DNA of 64,000 bases from Okeania sp. SIO2C9 (GTDB lineage: Bacteria; Cyanobacteriota; Cyanobacteriia; Cyanobacteriales; Microcoleaceae), in the NCBI RefSeq assembly GCF_010672455.1, contig NZ_JAAHGO010000030.1, positions 36,506-100,505 on the forward strand, read 5' to 3'. Positions 54,261 through 64,000 of this stretch are shown here, piece after piece; positions within the stretch are counted from its first letter, which is position 1, and the number at the start of each line of letters is the position of its first letter. Below the pieces are notes generated by a model, which saw only the letters and a program-made list of their open reading frames with translations, did no database searches and was not told where the DNA came from. Position numbers and translations under genes: made by a program.

Positions 54261-56012
54261 TTAAGGAACTTTCCAAATATTAATCTTCCGGTCCCAACCA
54301 CCGCTAATTATTGTTTGACCATCAGGACTAATTGCTACTGTACTAATATAACTGGTGTGTCCGTTTAAACTACCTTTTAATTTACCTGTACTCAGCTCCC
54401 AAAACTTGATGGTTTTATCCCAACTGCTACTAATTAAAGTTTTACCATTAGGAGTAATGACTATTGACCATACTCCGTCTATATGTTCTTTTAAACTATG
54501 AATTAATTCATATGTCTGCAAGTTCCAAATGTTAATCGTGCCATTACTACTACTACTAGCTAATATCTGACTATCAGGACTAAAAACTACAGACAAAATT
54601 GATAGAGAATTAGTATTTATACTACGAATTAGTTGACCTGTTTGTAGGTTCCATAATTTAATCATATTATCTTTACTACCACTAGCTAGAAATTGACCGT
54701 CAGGACTAATGGCGATCGCATTAACAATCTCAGAATGTCCTTCTAAGGTTCGGTTCGACTCTCCACTACCTAAATTCCAAATTTTAATAGTTCGATCCCA
54801 ACTCCCACTTACCAATGTTTCACCGTCAGGAGCGATCGCTACTGCATCTACCACATCGTTATGTCCAGTGAGAGTCTGTACCAGAGTAATATCAGTTACA
54901 TTTTTATTTTTGGGTAGTTTCCAAATTTTGATAGTTTTGTCATCACTACCACTGATAACTAACTCTTCATTGGGAGATACTGCCACTGAATTTATTGATT
55001 CTGCGTGAGCTTTCCAAATAGCTATGACTTCGCCATTATTAATATCCCTGACTGAAATCATCCCGTTACTACTACCACTGATGATATAGGAATTTAAAGC
55101 AACTACAGAATTCACTATTCCACCTACTTCATTAGAAATTGCCTTTGCCAAAGTAAAATTTACGGCAGTTTCTGTTCCATTTTCTTTTGTCGAGATAGTT
55201 GTAGAAACAGGGTTTGTTGCTTCTGTTGGAGTAGTTGTAGTTTGAGGTGTCTGGGATTGTTGAGAAATGGTCGGCAACGAAACCTGTTGTCGCCACTGCC
55301 AAAAAGTATTAATTTCTATTCCTCCAGAAACGATCGCATCAGAGTTTTCTTGCAATTTGACAATACCGTTAATAGCGACTAGACGACCTTCTGTATCTAG
55401 CACTGGTCCGCCACTCATCCCCGCTCTGACTAAATTATCATAAAGTAAACTATAACCACCGATAGGTTGCTGACGCCCTTTGACTACCCCTGGTGTACTC
55501 AGAAAAATTCGTTGTTGGAGGTTACTGCCAGAACGTGGCCATCCCCCCACAAAAACTGTTTTTCCCGGAATTAACTGAGTTGGGTCTCCTGTTTCGGCAA
55601 CAGGGTAATTTTGAGAACTGGTAAATGGCACGACTGCTAAATCTACATTTGGTACTTGTTTAATGAGACTATAGTACACTGGATGCATTTCTCCATCGGG
55701 TGTGCGTACTTGATAATCTCCTACTTTATTGACAACGTGCCAGTTGGTGAGTACATAATATGTATCTCCTTGTTTTTCGACAATTACACCTGAACCGCCT
55801 CTGTTTGGTCCATCAATTCTAACTGTAATTTCTCCTGCTATTTTGTTAATTTCTGATTCTGTTAAACCAAGAGCAACTTCTGATGCTATTAGTGGCATTA
55901 GGGTAGTGATACTAATAATTAAGTTTCTGATATTAATAGTCTTTAGAGGTAAAATACTAATAATAATTATGGTGATGATTTTCTGAAAGTTCATTTTTTT
56001 ATTTGTCAGCAA
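54261..56012 (-). CDS. Trypsin-like serine protease fused to WD40 propeller
   Basis: 583 residues. A hydrophobic N-terminal region (about 8-48) acts as signal or anchor. The S1-type protease domain (about 52-245) has an intact triad: H92 in LTNWHVV, D124 in NVDLAVV and S200 in RAGMSGGPV. A Thr/Pro-rich linker (about 250-275) leads to seven WD40 units such as AIAPDGETLVSGSWDRTIKI and AISPDGQFLASGSKDNMIKL, enough for one complete propeller. The protease is therefore exported or membrane-tethered, with substrate or partner recognition by the propeller. The blades are far more divergent than those of the caspase protein, so they are old. The 3' end lies 18 bp from a miniature element. Confidence 0.9.
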   Translation of the reverse strand: MLTNKKMNFQKIITIIIISILPLKTINIRNLIISITTLMPLIASEVALGLTESEINKIAGEITVRIDGPNRGGSGVIVEKQGDTYYVLTNWHVVNKVGDYQVRTPDGEMHPVYYSLIKQVPNVDLAVVPFTSSQNYPVAETGDPTQLIPGKTVFVGGWPRSGSNLQQRIFLSTPGVVKGRQQPIGGYSLLYDNLVRAGMSGGPVLDTEGRLVAINGIVKLQENSDAIVSGGIEINTFWQWRQQVSLPTISQQSQTPQTTTTPTEATNPVSTTISTKENGTETAVNFTLAKAISNEVGGIVNSVVALNSYIISGSSNGMISVRDINNGEVIAIWKAHAESINSVAVSPNEELVISGSDDKTIKIWKLPKNKNVTDITLVQTLTGHNDVVDAVAIAPDGETLVSGSWDRTIKIWNLGSGESNRTLEGHSEIVNAIAISPDGQFLASGSKDNMIKLWNLQTGQLIRSINTNSLSILSVVFSPDSQILASSSSNGTINIWNLQTYELIHSLKEHIDGVWSIVITPNGKTLISSSWDKTIKFWELSTGKLKGSLNGHTSYISTVAISPDGQTIISGGWDRKINIWKVP

Positions 56013-57878
56013 CAGCTTTTTTGATTCAGATGTTTAATCAAATACTTTACTTCCCAACCGAAGTAGATATTTTATGCCGAATTATGAATATTATTTATAG
56101 ACATTAGAGTTGTCACTAAATAAAGGGGTAAAATCACTCTAACCTAGACAGAGCAATAATTCCAAGATTTTTACCGAAAAATTGTGGTAAAAATCCTCCC
56201 CTTCTAAGGGGATAATAAGCGGTCGTTTGCGCAGCATTCCGTAGGATGGGATGGCGCCATTCGGAGCGGGTCTGCAAGAACGGGTCTCTTCGCCATATCC
56301 AATCGACCAAGAGAAGAAAATTTTCATTATTAGTCAATCCTCTTCTTTCAAGGAGAGGTAATTATTCATTATTCATTATTCATTATTCATTATTCATTGT
56401 TGAACATCTAATAGCTACAATCCTTACAGAACAAAGTTTTTGGGATTTTTTTAAGTTATAAAGCCACAAGTCTATTATATCATGTATCTATAGCAATAGA
56501 CAGGTAGGTGAGGACATAGAGTGATGATGAACCTCAGACAGAGAAATGTGGGGTTGCTGAAGCGCGTATATGATATTAATTTTAATTACTTAAAGCGCTT
56601 TTCGCTCTTGATGAACCACATCTTCACAAGCAAAATCCTGTAGGGACGTTCCATGGAACGTCCTTACTGTGGTCTACCCAAATGAAAACCGCTGTAGGAG
56701 TCAACCCACCCTTGCTCCCAGGAGGGGGAGTCAGATCAAATCCGGTAGCATCGGTGTAATTAGATAGTGAGTAAGGGAGTAGGGGAGTAAGGGAGTAGGG
56801 GAGTAGGGGAGTAGGGGATATCTAGAAATATTTGGTAATGGTTGAAGATGGAACATTTTTTACGTGCCGAATTAAACGGATTTGAGATCAGAAGTCAGGA
56901 GAAAGAAAGTGCTTTTCGGTCAATTAAGTAAAGACAATATCTAATTTTGCCATCTTTGAATGACTCTTAATTTATCTAAATTACTTATTTCATACCTCCA
57001 ATCACCAACGCCGGAATTTTTTTTCCCACTGTTACCAGATCCTGTCTTCCCTCACAGGAGTGCGCCTTCCCTCTCTTGGTCGCCATTCCCATGGCGTTTG
57101 CGCTTCGCACAACTACGTTTTATATCATGTCCGGTTGAACAGTTATAAATCAATTACAGAGGAGTCAGGATTCAGAAGGACAGTTATAAATCAATTACAG
57201 AGGAGTCAGGATTCAGAAGGTAAGAAAGAAGCAACAAAGAAGAAGAAAGAAAGAATAAAGAGGAGGAAAAGGAGAAAGTTTTTTGATCACTAATTATCCG
57301 GACATGATATTAGATGTTGCGGAGCAAAACGCTTAACGTCCCGGAGGGACAGGAAACCCGAAAAGTTCAGAGCAGCTTCGCTTTTAATGTTGCGGAGCAA
57401 AACGCCTGGTTCCGACTGCTGGCGTCTGTCGCACCCCGTGGGGTCGCACCGCTGTTCCCTACTATATATCTAACCTCCACCATTTATTGTTCCTTCAAGG
57501 ATTTTCTTGTTTTTTCAAATTTAAAATCTAGATGCAGTTAGTTAATTACTAATAGTTCAATAGCAACTTTTGTGTTCCATAAATTTGGTGGCGCAGTATT
57601 ACATTCGTCAATCCAAACTAAGGCAAAAATGCTATATATAACTTAAATAGGAGTATCATCAAAGTTCATTTTATTCGGCTCAATCGAAATATTACTAAAC
57701 GATTGGACTAATAACAGCAATCAAATAGTTTTCAGACCTTTACTATTTGCAAAAAAAATGCTATATGCTCTTATCCCCAAAGCTACTAATTTAATGATGT
57801 TTCTAAAATTTAATATTGTAGCCTATAGAAAACATGGATTATAATAAATTAAGCTGATTTTGTTTAAGTGGCTTTTAT
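56013..57878. repeat. Gene-free spacer with stacked mobile repeats
   Basis: About 56150-56380 is an inverted composite repeat with a GTTTGCGCAGCATTCCGTAGG insertion. 56593-56694 is a family-1 MITE. About 56733-56890 is an element with ends ATCAAATCCGGTAGCATCGG and ACGGATTTGAGATC holding a GGGAGTA array. About 56940-57035 is a coding relic on the minus strand (DWRYEISNLDKLRVIQRWQN). 57121-57311 is an ATATCATGTCCGG element with an internal 46-bp duplication. About 57313-57465 is GC-rich short repeats, including two GTTGCGGAGCAAAACGC. 57540-57878 shows nothing I can assign. Confidence 0.65.
56593..56694. mobile_element. Family-1 MITE
   Basis: Runs from AAGCGCTTTTCGCTCTTGAT to GAAAACCGCTG between TA dinucleotides (56591-56592, 56695-56696). 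It carries the same CCATGG-centred palindrome as the copy in the amidohydrolase pseudogene, with one mismatch. Confidence 0.8.
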
Positions 57879-60800
57879 ATGGTGGAGCGAAAACATATCG
57901 AGTATCAAAAAATACTAAAATCTAGCAAAGAACTAAATTTGCTAATTGTAGAAGATGTGATGGAAGATTTAGCGCTCATAGTCAACACCTTAAAGTCTAA
58001 TGGTGTAAAATTTACCTATAATGTTGCAGGCAGTAAACTAAATTACCAAAAATTACTTCAAGATAATGTATATGATGCAATATTGTCAGATTACTATTTA
58101 GCCGATTTTGATATCTTCGAGGTACTGACATTACTACAAAAATTAGGACAAGAAGTTCCTGTGATTTTAATCACAGATTGTTTACAGGAAGAAGAAGCTT
58201 TTGAATGTTTAAAAGCAGGGGTTGATAATTATATTTTTAAAGATAAATTATTAAGTTTATCTATTATTTTAGAGCGATCGATCGCTGAATTTAGGTTAAA
58301 AAAAGAACAGCAACGTGCCATTCTCAAGTTACAAAAACAAGCTCAACAAGAAGCAATTATTAATCGCATTGTTCAAGGAATGCGTAATACTTTATTACTG
58401 GATGAAGTGCTACAAAATACTGTTGAACAGTTACATGAGGTTTTGCAAGTTAGTCATTGTATAATTGTCAGGCTGGACTATCAGAAAAACATTAATCTTT
58501 GTCACTTAAATAATATGACAGTTGAATGCGATCGTCAAGTGAGTTTTTCTTACGATGTTCATCAATATTATTCAGAGCTACTCGCTAGAGGAGAGCAAGT
58601 AAAAATTAGTAAATTCGATACAACTATAGACTCAGAAGTTAAAAATCTTATCGACGAGTTTCAAGTGATTTCAGTCTTGATTACACCCCTGTTGTATCAG
58701 GATACTTACCAAGGTGGGATTATTCTAGACCAGTGCGATCAAGAAAGAAAATGGACAGAAGATGAACTATCTCTATTGAAATCAATAGCTGACCATTGTG
58801 CTATTGCCATTCATCAAGCTGAACTATATCAACAAGCACAAATTGAAATCGCTGAACGCAAGCGAGTAGAAGAGCATCTACGCAAAAGTCAGGAACGCTA
58901 TGCTCTTGCAATTGAAGCAAGTCATGTGGGAATTTGGGAATGGGACTTACAAACGAATGCAATTTACCTCGATCCTATATTGAAAGCAATGCTTGGTTAT
59001 GAAGATTGGGAAGTTAGAAACATGATGGATGATTGGCATCAATTGGTGCATCCAGAAGATAGAGAACAGGTAATGGCAGCAAAAAATGCTCACTTAGCAG
59101 GACTGACACCAAAATACGAAATCGAACATAGGGTGCAACATAAAGATGGAAGTTATCGATGGTTTTTTTGTTGCGGAGTTGCTATTCAAAATGAAACCGG
59201 AATAACGAACAAAATGATGGGAACAAATACAGACATTACACAATATAAGCACGCAGAAGAAACTGTTATTGCTAGTCAACAGCAGCTTGTAGCTATGATG
59301 ATGCTTATCCGTAATATTACAGAGTGCAAACAAGCACAACAAGCCTTACGAAATCATGAAGTGAAGTTTCGTGCCCTAATTGAAAATGCTAACGATTTGA
59401 TTTTGATTATTGATGCTGAGGGAATATCTCGTTATATTAGTCCATCACTAATAAGGGTTTTGGGATATATACCAGAAGAAGCTGTTGGCCAGGGTATCTT
59501 CGATCTAATTCATACGGATGATTTATCTCTCATCACCCACACTTTTCACAAAGCAATTGAAAATCCTGGTATTAGTCAACCACCTATTGAGTATAGAGTT
59601 AAACATAGTAATGGTTCTTGGTGCTTTTTTGAAGGTGTTGCCACTAACCTTTTACACGACCCAGCGGTAGCAGGTATTATTATTAATAGTCATGATATTA
59701 CTCAACGCAAGCTAATTGAAGAACAATTAAAACATGATGCACTACACGATCCACTAACCCATCTGCCTAATCGTACTCTATTTATGGATCGTTTGGAGCA
59801 AACAATTAAATATGCGGAACGCCGAAACAATTTTTCCTTTGCCGTCCTATTTATAGACCTTGATCGATTTAAAGTTGTTAATGATAGCCTTGGCCATAGC
59901 ATGGGAAATCAACTGATTATTGCGATCGCTGAACAACTAAAAGCATTACTTTCTCCTGGAGATACAGTTGCTCGTCTTGGTGCAGATGAGTTTGCAATTT
60001 TGCTAGAATATATTTCAGGAATTAGTGATGCTACCTGTATTGCTAATCGGATTCACGAACAACTAACTTCACCAATTATTTTAGAAGGAAATGAAGTATT
60101 TATTACTGCTAGTATTGGTATTGCTCTCAACTCCCCAAGTATGGGGTCAGCAGAAAATTTTTTACGAGATGCAGAAATAGCTATGCAATCTGCCAAAGAT
60201 ATAGGTAGAGGATGTTATCAAATTTTTTGTACCTCTATGCACACTCAAATTCTGAAACGTTTAAAGTTGGAGAACAATTTACAAAGTGCTCTACAAGCTG
60301 TTAAAAATCAACCTACAGCTCAATCTCAATTTTTGCTTAACTATCAGCCAATTGTTTCCCTCGCTACAAACAATATTATTGGTTTTGAGGCCCTAGTGCG
60401 TTGGCAACATCCAGAATTAGGTTTAATTTCTCCTGTTGAATTTATTCCTGTGGCAGAGGAAACAGGGTTAATTATACCTCTTGGTTTGTGGGTATTGAGA
60501 GAAGCTTGTCGGCAGTTACGTCAATGGCAAAATGAATTTTCCAATAGTTATCCTTTAAAAATGAGTGTTAATTTGTCTGTGAAACAATTTGCTCAAGCAG
60601 ATTTAATCGAACAAATTGACCAAATTATCTTAGAAACTCAGCTTGATGGTAGTAATTTAAAACTGGAAATTACTGAAAGTGCTTTAATAGAAAATCATGA
60701 GTTTGTTGCAGAAAAAATGTCTCAGTTAAGAGCGCGAAATATAGAGTTATGTATTGATGATTTTGGTACGGGATATTCTTCTTTAAGTTATTTACACCGT

Positions 60801-61088
60801 TTCCCAATGAATACTTTGAAAATCGATCGTTCTTTTGTGAATAGAATAGGTGTTGCTAATATGGTAAGTGAGGGTTCAATTGATCCTACGGAAATTATCC
60901 GTTCAATTATTACTTTATCTCACAACTTAGGTATAAATGTTGTAGCTGAGGGAGTGGAAACTACAGAACAAGTTCTTCAACTACAAGCGTTAAAATGTGA
61001 ATATGCTCAGGGTTATTTATTTTCTAAGCCCCTAGATATGGCAAAAGCAACAAGTTTAATTTCTACAATCAACTCTTCGGAAAAATAG
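57879..61088 (+). CDS. REC-GAF-PAS-PAS-GGDEF-EAL cyclic-di-GMP protein
   Basis: 1069 residues. A receiver domain (about 17-140, ILSDYYLADFD) is followed by a coiled linker, GAF (about 160-310), PAS/PAC (about 330-465, VGIWEWDLQTN ... KDGSYRWFF), a second PAS (about 490-615), GGDEF (about 625-790) and EAL (about 815-1060). The diguanylate cyclase signature reads RLGADEF (GADEF instead of GGDEF), so cyclase activity is doubtful and the domain may instead bind GTP. The phosphodiesterase motifs are complete: FEALVRWQHP, KLEITESALIEN, DDFGTGYSSLSYL, KIDRSFV and VAEGVET. The likely role is a multi-input phosphodiesterase lowering c-di-GMP, which in filamentous cyanobacteria affects motility and adhesion. 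No histidine kinase is adjacent. Confidence 0.92.
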   Translation: MVERKHIEYQKILKSSKELNLLIVEDVMEDLALIVNTLKSNGVKFTYNVAGSKLNYQKLLQDNVYDAILSDYYLADFDIFEVLTLLQKLGQEVPVILITDCLQEEEAFECLKAGVDNYIFKDKLLSLSIILERSIAEFRLKKEQQRAILKLQKQAQQEAIINRIVQGMRNTLLLDEVLQNTVEQLHEVLQVSHCIIVRLDYQKNINLCHLNNMTVECDRQVSFSYDVHQYYSELLARGEQVKISKFDTTIDSEVKNLIDEFQVISVLITPLLYQDTYQGGIILDQCDQERKWTEDELSLLKSIADHCAIAIHQAELYQQAQIEIAERKRVEEHLRKSQERYALAIEASHVGIWEWDLQTNAIYLDPILKAMLGYEDWEVRNMMDDWHQLVHPEDREQVMAAKNAHLAGLTPKYEIEHRVQHKDGSYRWFFCCGVAIQNETGITNKMMGTNTDITQYKHAEETVIASQQQLVAMMMLIRNITECKQAQQALRNHEVKFRALIENANDLILIIDAEGISRYISPSLIRVLGYIPEEAVGQGIFDLIHTDDLSLITHTFHKAIENPGISQPPIEYRVKHSNGSWCFFEGVATNLLHDPAVAGIIINSHDITQRKLIEEQLKHDALHDPLTHLPNRTLFMDRLEQTIKYAERRNNFSFAVLFIDLDRFKVVNDSLGHSMGNQLIIAIAEQLKALLSPGDTVARLGADEFAILLEYISGISDATCIANRIHEQLTSPIILEGNEVFITASIGIALNSPSMGSAENFLRDAEIAMQSAKDIGRGCYQIFCTSMHTQILKRLKLENNLQSALQAVKNQPTAQSQFLLNYQPIVSLATNNIIGFEALVRWQHPELGLISPVEFIPVAEETGLIIPLGLWVLREACRQLRQWQNEFSNSYPLKMSVNLSVKQFAQADLIEQIDQIILETQLDGSNLKLEITESALIENHEFVAEKMSQLRARNIELCIDDFGTGYSSLSYLHRFPMNTLKIDRSFVNRIGVANMVSEGSIDPTEIIRSIITLSHNLGINVVAEGVETTEQVLQLQALKCEYAQGYLFSKPLDMAKATSLISTINSSEK

Positions 61089-61443
61089 TTATAGCGCGAC
61101 GCGCAAGTGAGAAGTCAAAAGTTAAAAGTCAAAAAACTTAGCTTTTGACAAGAAGCTTTAAGTAGGGCTTGCTGATTAAATATCAAAGCATTGACTTATA
61201 TTGGTTGTAGCATTTTTGGTCGAAAAAAGTGCCAGCTTTTCAGCTCAAAGAGCTGCATAAAGCTAGTATTTTGGGACGATTATGGCAGAAAAATCACTCT
61301 TACAATTTTTCCGACTACCTCCTCTATAATATTAAATCCAGTTAATTGCACATAGAATCTGATTATATAATATCTGTTTATAATTCTATAATTACATAGT
61401 ATGATAATGTTTGGATAATTATTTAATTGGTGACAATAATCTC
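61089..61443. other. Spacer with degenerate repeat ends
   Basis: TAGGGCTTGCTGATTAAATA (61163) and GGCAGAAAAATCACTCTTAC (61283) with TACCTCCTCTATAAT recur in diverged form at about 52050-52105, so this is probably an old insertion-element end pair. No gene or clear promoter was identified. Confidence 0.45.
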
Positions 61444-62292
61444 ATGAGCAATATTTATGTGTTCCACGAAGGCAGAGGAGACAATGGGTGGCTTTGGTCT
61501 AATACCTTTGATGGCTCTGAATGGGTTGGCGATCAAAAAGTACCCAATACAGGTATTACTGCTGGTCCATCAGCAGTAGTATACAATGATCAAATCTATG
61601 TGTTCCACCAGGGCATGGAAGATAGTGGCTGGCTTTGGTACAATGTTTTTGATGGCTCTGAATGGGCAGGCGATCAAAAAGTACCCGACACAGGTATCAG
61701 CGAGGGTCCATCAGCAGTAGTATACAATGACCAAATCTATGTGTTTCACCAAGGCCGGGGAGATAGTGGCTGGCTTTGGTATAATGTTTTTGATGGTTCT
61801 GAATGGGCTGGTGATACCGAGGTTAAGAGAACAGGAATTACTGCCGATCCATCAGCCGTGGTATACAATGACCAAATCTATGTGTTTCACCAAGGTAGGG
61901 GAGATAGTGGCTGGCTTTGGTATAATGTTTTTGATGGCTCTGAATGGGCTGGTGATACCGAGGTCAAGAGAACAGGAATGACTGCGGGTCCATCAGCAGT
62001 AGTATACAATGACCAAATCTATGTATTTCACCAAGGTAGGGGAGATAGTGGCTGGCTTTGGTATAATGTTTTTGATGGCTCTGAATGGGCTGGTGATACC
62101 GAGGTCAAGAGAACAGGAATGACTTCGAGTCCATCAGCAGTAGTATACAATGACCAAATCTATGTGTTTCACCAAGGCCGGGGAGATAGTGGCTGGCTTT
62201 GGTATAATGTTTTTGATGGCTCTGAATGGGCCGGTGATAAAGAGGTGCGGGGAACAGGTCTTACTGACGATCCAGATGCTGTTGTCATGTAG
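61444..62292 (+). CDS. Six-repeat propeller-like protein, possible lectin
   Basis: 282 residues from ATG 61444 (GGTGA about 10 nt upstream); a TTG at 61411 is less likely. It is made almost entirely of six 47-residue units (141 bp) of the form IYVFHQGRGDSGWLWYNVFD, GSEWAGD, TG, PSAVVYNDQ. Units 3 to 6 are nearly identical at DNA level. Tryptophan-rich repeats of this length, with ..W.Y...DG..W and SPAVV..., recall PLL-like beta-propeller lectins; the carbohydrate-binding role is inferred. No signal peptide is visible, so it is cytoplasmic or released by lysis. The repeat number and uniformity point to recent expansion. Confidence 0.75.
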   Translation: MSNIYVFHEGRGDNGWLWSNTFDGSEWVGDQKVPNTGITAGPSAVVYNDQIYVFHQGMEDSGWLWYNVFDGSEWAGDQKVPDTGISEGPSAVVYNDQIYVFHQGRGDSGWLWYNVFDGSEWAGDTEVKRTGITADPSAVVYNDQIYVFHQGRGDSGWLWYNVFDGSEWAGDTEVKRTGMTAGPSAVVYNDQIYVFHQGRGDSGWLWYNVFDGSEWAGDTEVKRTGMTSSPSAVVYNDQIYVFHQGRGDSGWLWYNVFDGSEWAGDKEVRGTGLTDDPDAVVM

Positions 62293-62700
62293 GTAAATAT
62301 TTTCTAGTCTATTACTTGCTTCTGACAAATTATATTGGACATCTCCAGAAAATAAATATTCCTATTCTAGCAAGCATTCTAGAAACGTTTATAGAACCCC
62401 CGATCGTATCTTTTGGGGAAAAAGTATATACTTTACGCATCAAGTAGCGTACACCAATTATCATAACCAAGACCAGGGTAAATGCCAGCCTTCAAGTAGT
62501 TTAAAAGACAAATAGTGGGTTCTGATTGAGCCATCCCATACCAAAAAAAAAGAAAACTTGTCCCACAAAGTGGAGCAAAAGAGAAATATTATAGCGCTGC
62601 ACGCAGCTCATCTGGCAACAGGCAACAGCTCCGGAAGGGGGAATAAATTGCTGATAATATAAGACTTTTAGCTATTGGACAATTCCTGCAATTTGTAAAT
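62293..62700. other. Spacer, mostly unassigned
   Basis: A single end of a TTGGACATCTCCAGAAAAT element is present (about 62335-62353), with GGCAACA heptamers and a GCTCCGGAAGG insert near 62627. Nothing coding is seen. Confidence 0.5.
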
Positions 62701-62759
62701 ATGCCAGCGCACATTGCTATAGATGGTATTTTGTATCAATTAAAGAATGGTTTTCATTA

Positions 62760-62860
62760 CAGCGCTTTTCAGATGGATGAACCACATCGTCATAACCAAA
62801 ACCTTGTAGGGGCGAACGGCCGTTTGCCCCTACTGTGGTCTATCGAAATGAAAACCGCTG
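62760..62860. mobile_element. Family-1 MITE with a CGGCCG-centred core
   Basis: Runs from CAGCGCTTTTCAGATGGATG to GAAAACCGCTG between TA (62758-62759, 62861-62862). The shell matches other family-1 copies, but the core is GGGGCGAACGGCCGTTTGCC-type instead of the CCATGG palindrome. It disrupts the transposase relic. Confidence 0.8.
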
Positions 62861-62869
62861 TAATTGATA

Positions 62870-63165
62870 ATGGATCATGGATAATTGATAATTACCTCGG
62901 GTTTTAACCGCTACGGAATTGAATATCAGGAGATATTATTTCTTTTCTTGGTCGATGGTCGGACAGCTCCGAGACCTCGCCATCCCATCCTAACGGACTG
63001 CTCCGCAAACGACCGCTGTCTTGGTCGATTGGATATGGCGAGGGGACCTCGCCATCCCTCGACCGCTTTTTTCCCCTATCCAAGGGGAGGCTTCAAGGCG
63101 CGAATTATTTAATTATTAATTATTAATTATTAATTATTAATTATTCGGTAATTGGTGTGACTTAC
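62870..63165. repeat. Composite dispersed repeat, rearranged copy
   Basis: It contains two CTTGGTCGAT...TGGCGAGG modules, a GCTCCGCAAACGACCGCTG short repeat, the CCCCT...AGGGGAGGCTT hairpin end and an ATTATTAATTA array. It lies inside the transposase relic. Confidence 0.65.
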
Positions 63166-63860
63166 CCTGCATACTTGCCCCCTTATTCAACAGTATTTTG
63201 GCAGCTACATTCGGTGGCGAGCATCAGGGGTAACCCTTGAATATTAGAGATGTATTGTACTCTCAACTACGCTGCTCAGGTAAAAAAAAAGCGCTCGGGG
63301 ACAACTCTAATAATTATTGATTCACAACCAGTAAAAAATACTTGCAATGCTGGTATCAAGTCAATCATGATTTTGTTTTGACAAAGCTACCAACGGCATT
63401 AAAAGACCGGAGTGCAGTTTTATTGTCTCGGTTTTCCTTCTTGCTCCGTCCTTACTCTGAGGAAACCGAGAGAGCGGGGGGTGCGCTTTTTTTACCCATT
63501 GTCAAATGCCATCAGTATGGGATGATGTCGGAAGTATAGAAATGTGATCAGACAATATTGACTACTTTAAATCAATTCCAGTAAACATTCCTAAAATTAC
63601 TATTTTACTTGCTCATGGATACCAAGAGCGAAAAAATCATACAGGAGTTAAAAAAAATCTATCCTGGGATTATGACCAAAATTCGGATTGTATCTATCAG
63701 CAAAACAATCATTGGCACAGAAAAAACAGGAAGGAAAAACAGGGTAAGTTCGGGTCAAAGCAAGGTTGGTCATTGAAAGAACCAATTCCTGGATCAGCAG
63801 ATGTAAAAGCTTGAGCAAAAACTTTGTTTGCGTTTGCTTGGTGCATCCGGTAGGGAAGCA

Positions 63861-64000
63861 TTCGGCAGGAAAAGTATCCACTCAATATGATGGGGTAGGC
63901 AATGATGATAACTGCCAAGGCCAATGAAAGGGATTGATAAAAAAGGGAGCGATCGTATCGGCTCAATCAATCAGGGTAGCCAAAAAAGAATAAAGGATAA
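63861..64000. other. Right edge, nothing assigned
   Basis: No feature beyond a single CGATCG near 63950 is recognisable. The window ends without an evident partial gene. Confidence 0.5.

Larger units (their letters stand above)
62701..63860 (+). pseudogene. Degenerate IS5-like DDE transposase
   Basis: Fragments in several frames can be joined. They are AHIAIDGILYQLKNG (62704), cut by a MITE at 62760; PPYSTVFWQLH-like sequence near 63180; KKKRSGTTLIIIDSQPVKNT then CNAG (about 63285-63355, containing the first catalytic D); KATNGIK near 63380; FFTHC near 63490; and NIDYFKSIPVNIPKITILLA then HGYQERKNH with following IYPGIMTKIRI (about 63560-63690). This order matches IS5-family transposases common in cyanobacteria. 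Besides the MITE, a composite repeat (about 62870-63165) and many frameshifts interrupt it. The right boundary is uncertain. Confidence 0.65.

Noticed and set aside
54098..54301. 67-codon minus-strand frame at the protease gene's 3' end
   Set aside because: It consists of miniature-element sequence and TTCTGAC heptamers.

Overview
The window looks like a piece of a large, AT-rich, low-coding-density genome of a filamentous cyanobacterium, probably non-heterocystous (Okeania/Trichodesmium/Moorena-like; the genus is an inference). The evidence is the many HIP1 octamers (GCGATCGC), heptameric short tandem repeats in nearly every spacer, DUF1838, DUF1501/DUF1800, Uma2, UPF0175/DUF3368 and caspase-WD40 genes, and a giant secretion-domain/CHAT protein. 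No rRNA, tRNA or CRISPR array was seen.

Layout. 1-6.4 kb: an ArsM-like methyltransferase, a membrane coiled-coil protein, a small hypothetical and a UPF0175/DUF3368 toxin-antitoxin pair, all on the minus strand and separated by composite repeats. 6.7-11.75 kb: a caspase-STAND-WD40 protein with 16 almost identical blades. 11.8-13.3 kb: a REP-associated transposase (RAYT) flanked by its REP arrays. 13.4-14.6 kb: a Uma2 gene split by a 236-bp IS200/IS605-type miniature element that keeps a TnpB tail and both terminal hairpins. 14.8-16.7 kb: small genes and an OmpR-type regulator. 17-21 kb: two divergent DUF1838 genes and a Rieske oxygenase. 21.4-22.9 kb: a dihydroorotase-like pseudogene with three lesions. 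23.5-25.1 kb: three tandem secreted paralogues. 25.8-35.6 kb: a 3255-residue TPS exoprotein ending in a CHAT protease domain. 37-43 kb: an AbrB-type membrane protein, an MFS transporter, an 82-bp HIP1 tandem array and an MFS-EF-hand fusion. 43.3-50.3 kb: a tight five-gene operon. 50.6-56 kb: DUF1501, DUF1800 and a trypsin-WD40 protein. 57.9-62.3 kb: a GGDEF/EAL hybrid and a six-repeat propeller-like protein. 62.7-63.9 kb: a decayed IS5-like transposase.

The best candidate for an undescribed system is the operon at 43357-50295. It encodes a helical protein, a TIR protein, an 872-residue protein with a degenerate P-loop, a membrane-anchored cadherin/IMS-like protein and a VanY-type peptidoglycan carboxypeptidase. 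The TIR C-terminus and the N-terminus of the next protein share a Gly/Asn/Gln motif (12 of 17 residues identical). This resembles amyloid-type signalling motifs that couple effectors to NLR-like sensors. The caspase-STAND-WD40 gene is a second candidate immune or cell-death gene, with blade variation concentrated at a few positions as in fungal HET proteins.

The spacers are crowded with miniature inverted-repeat elements of several families, often nested, recombined through shared palindromic cores, or inserted in genes. Several sites can be reconstructed to the exact empty target from the sequence alone.
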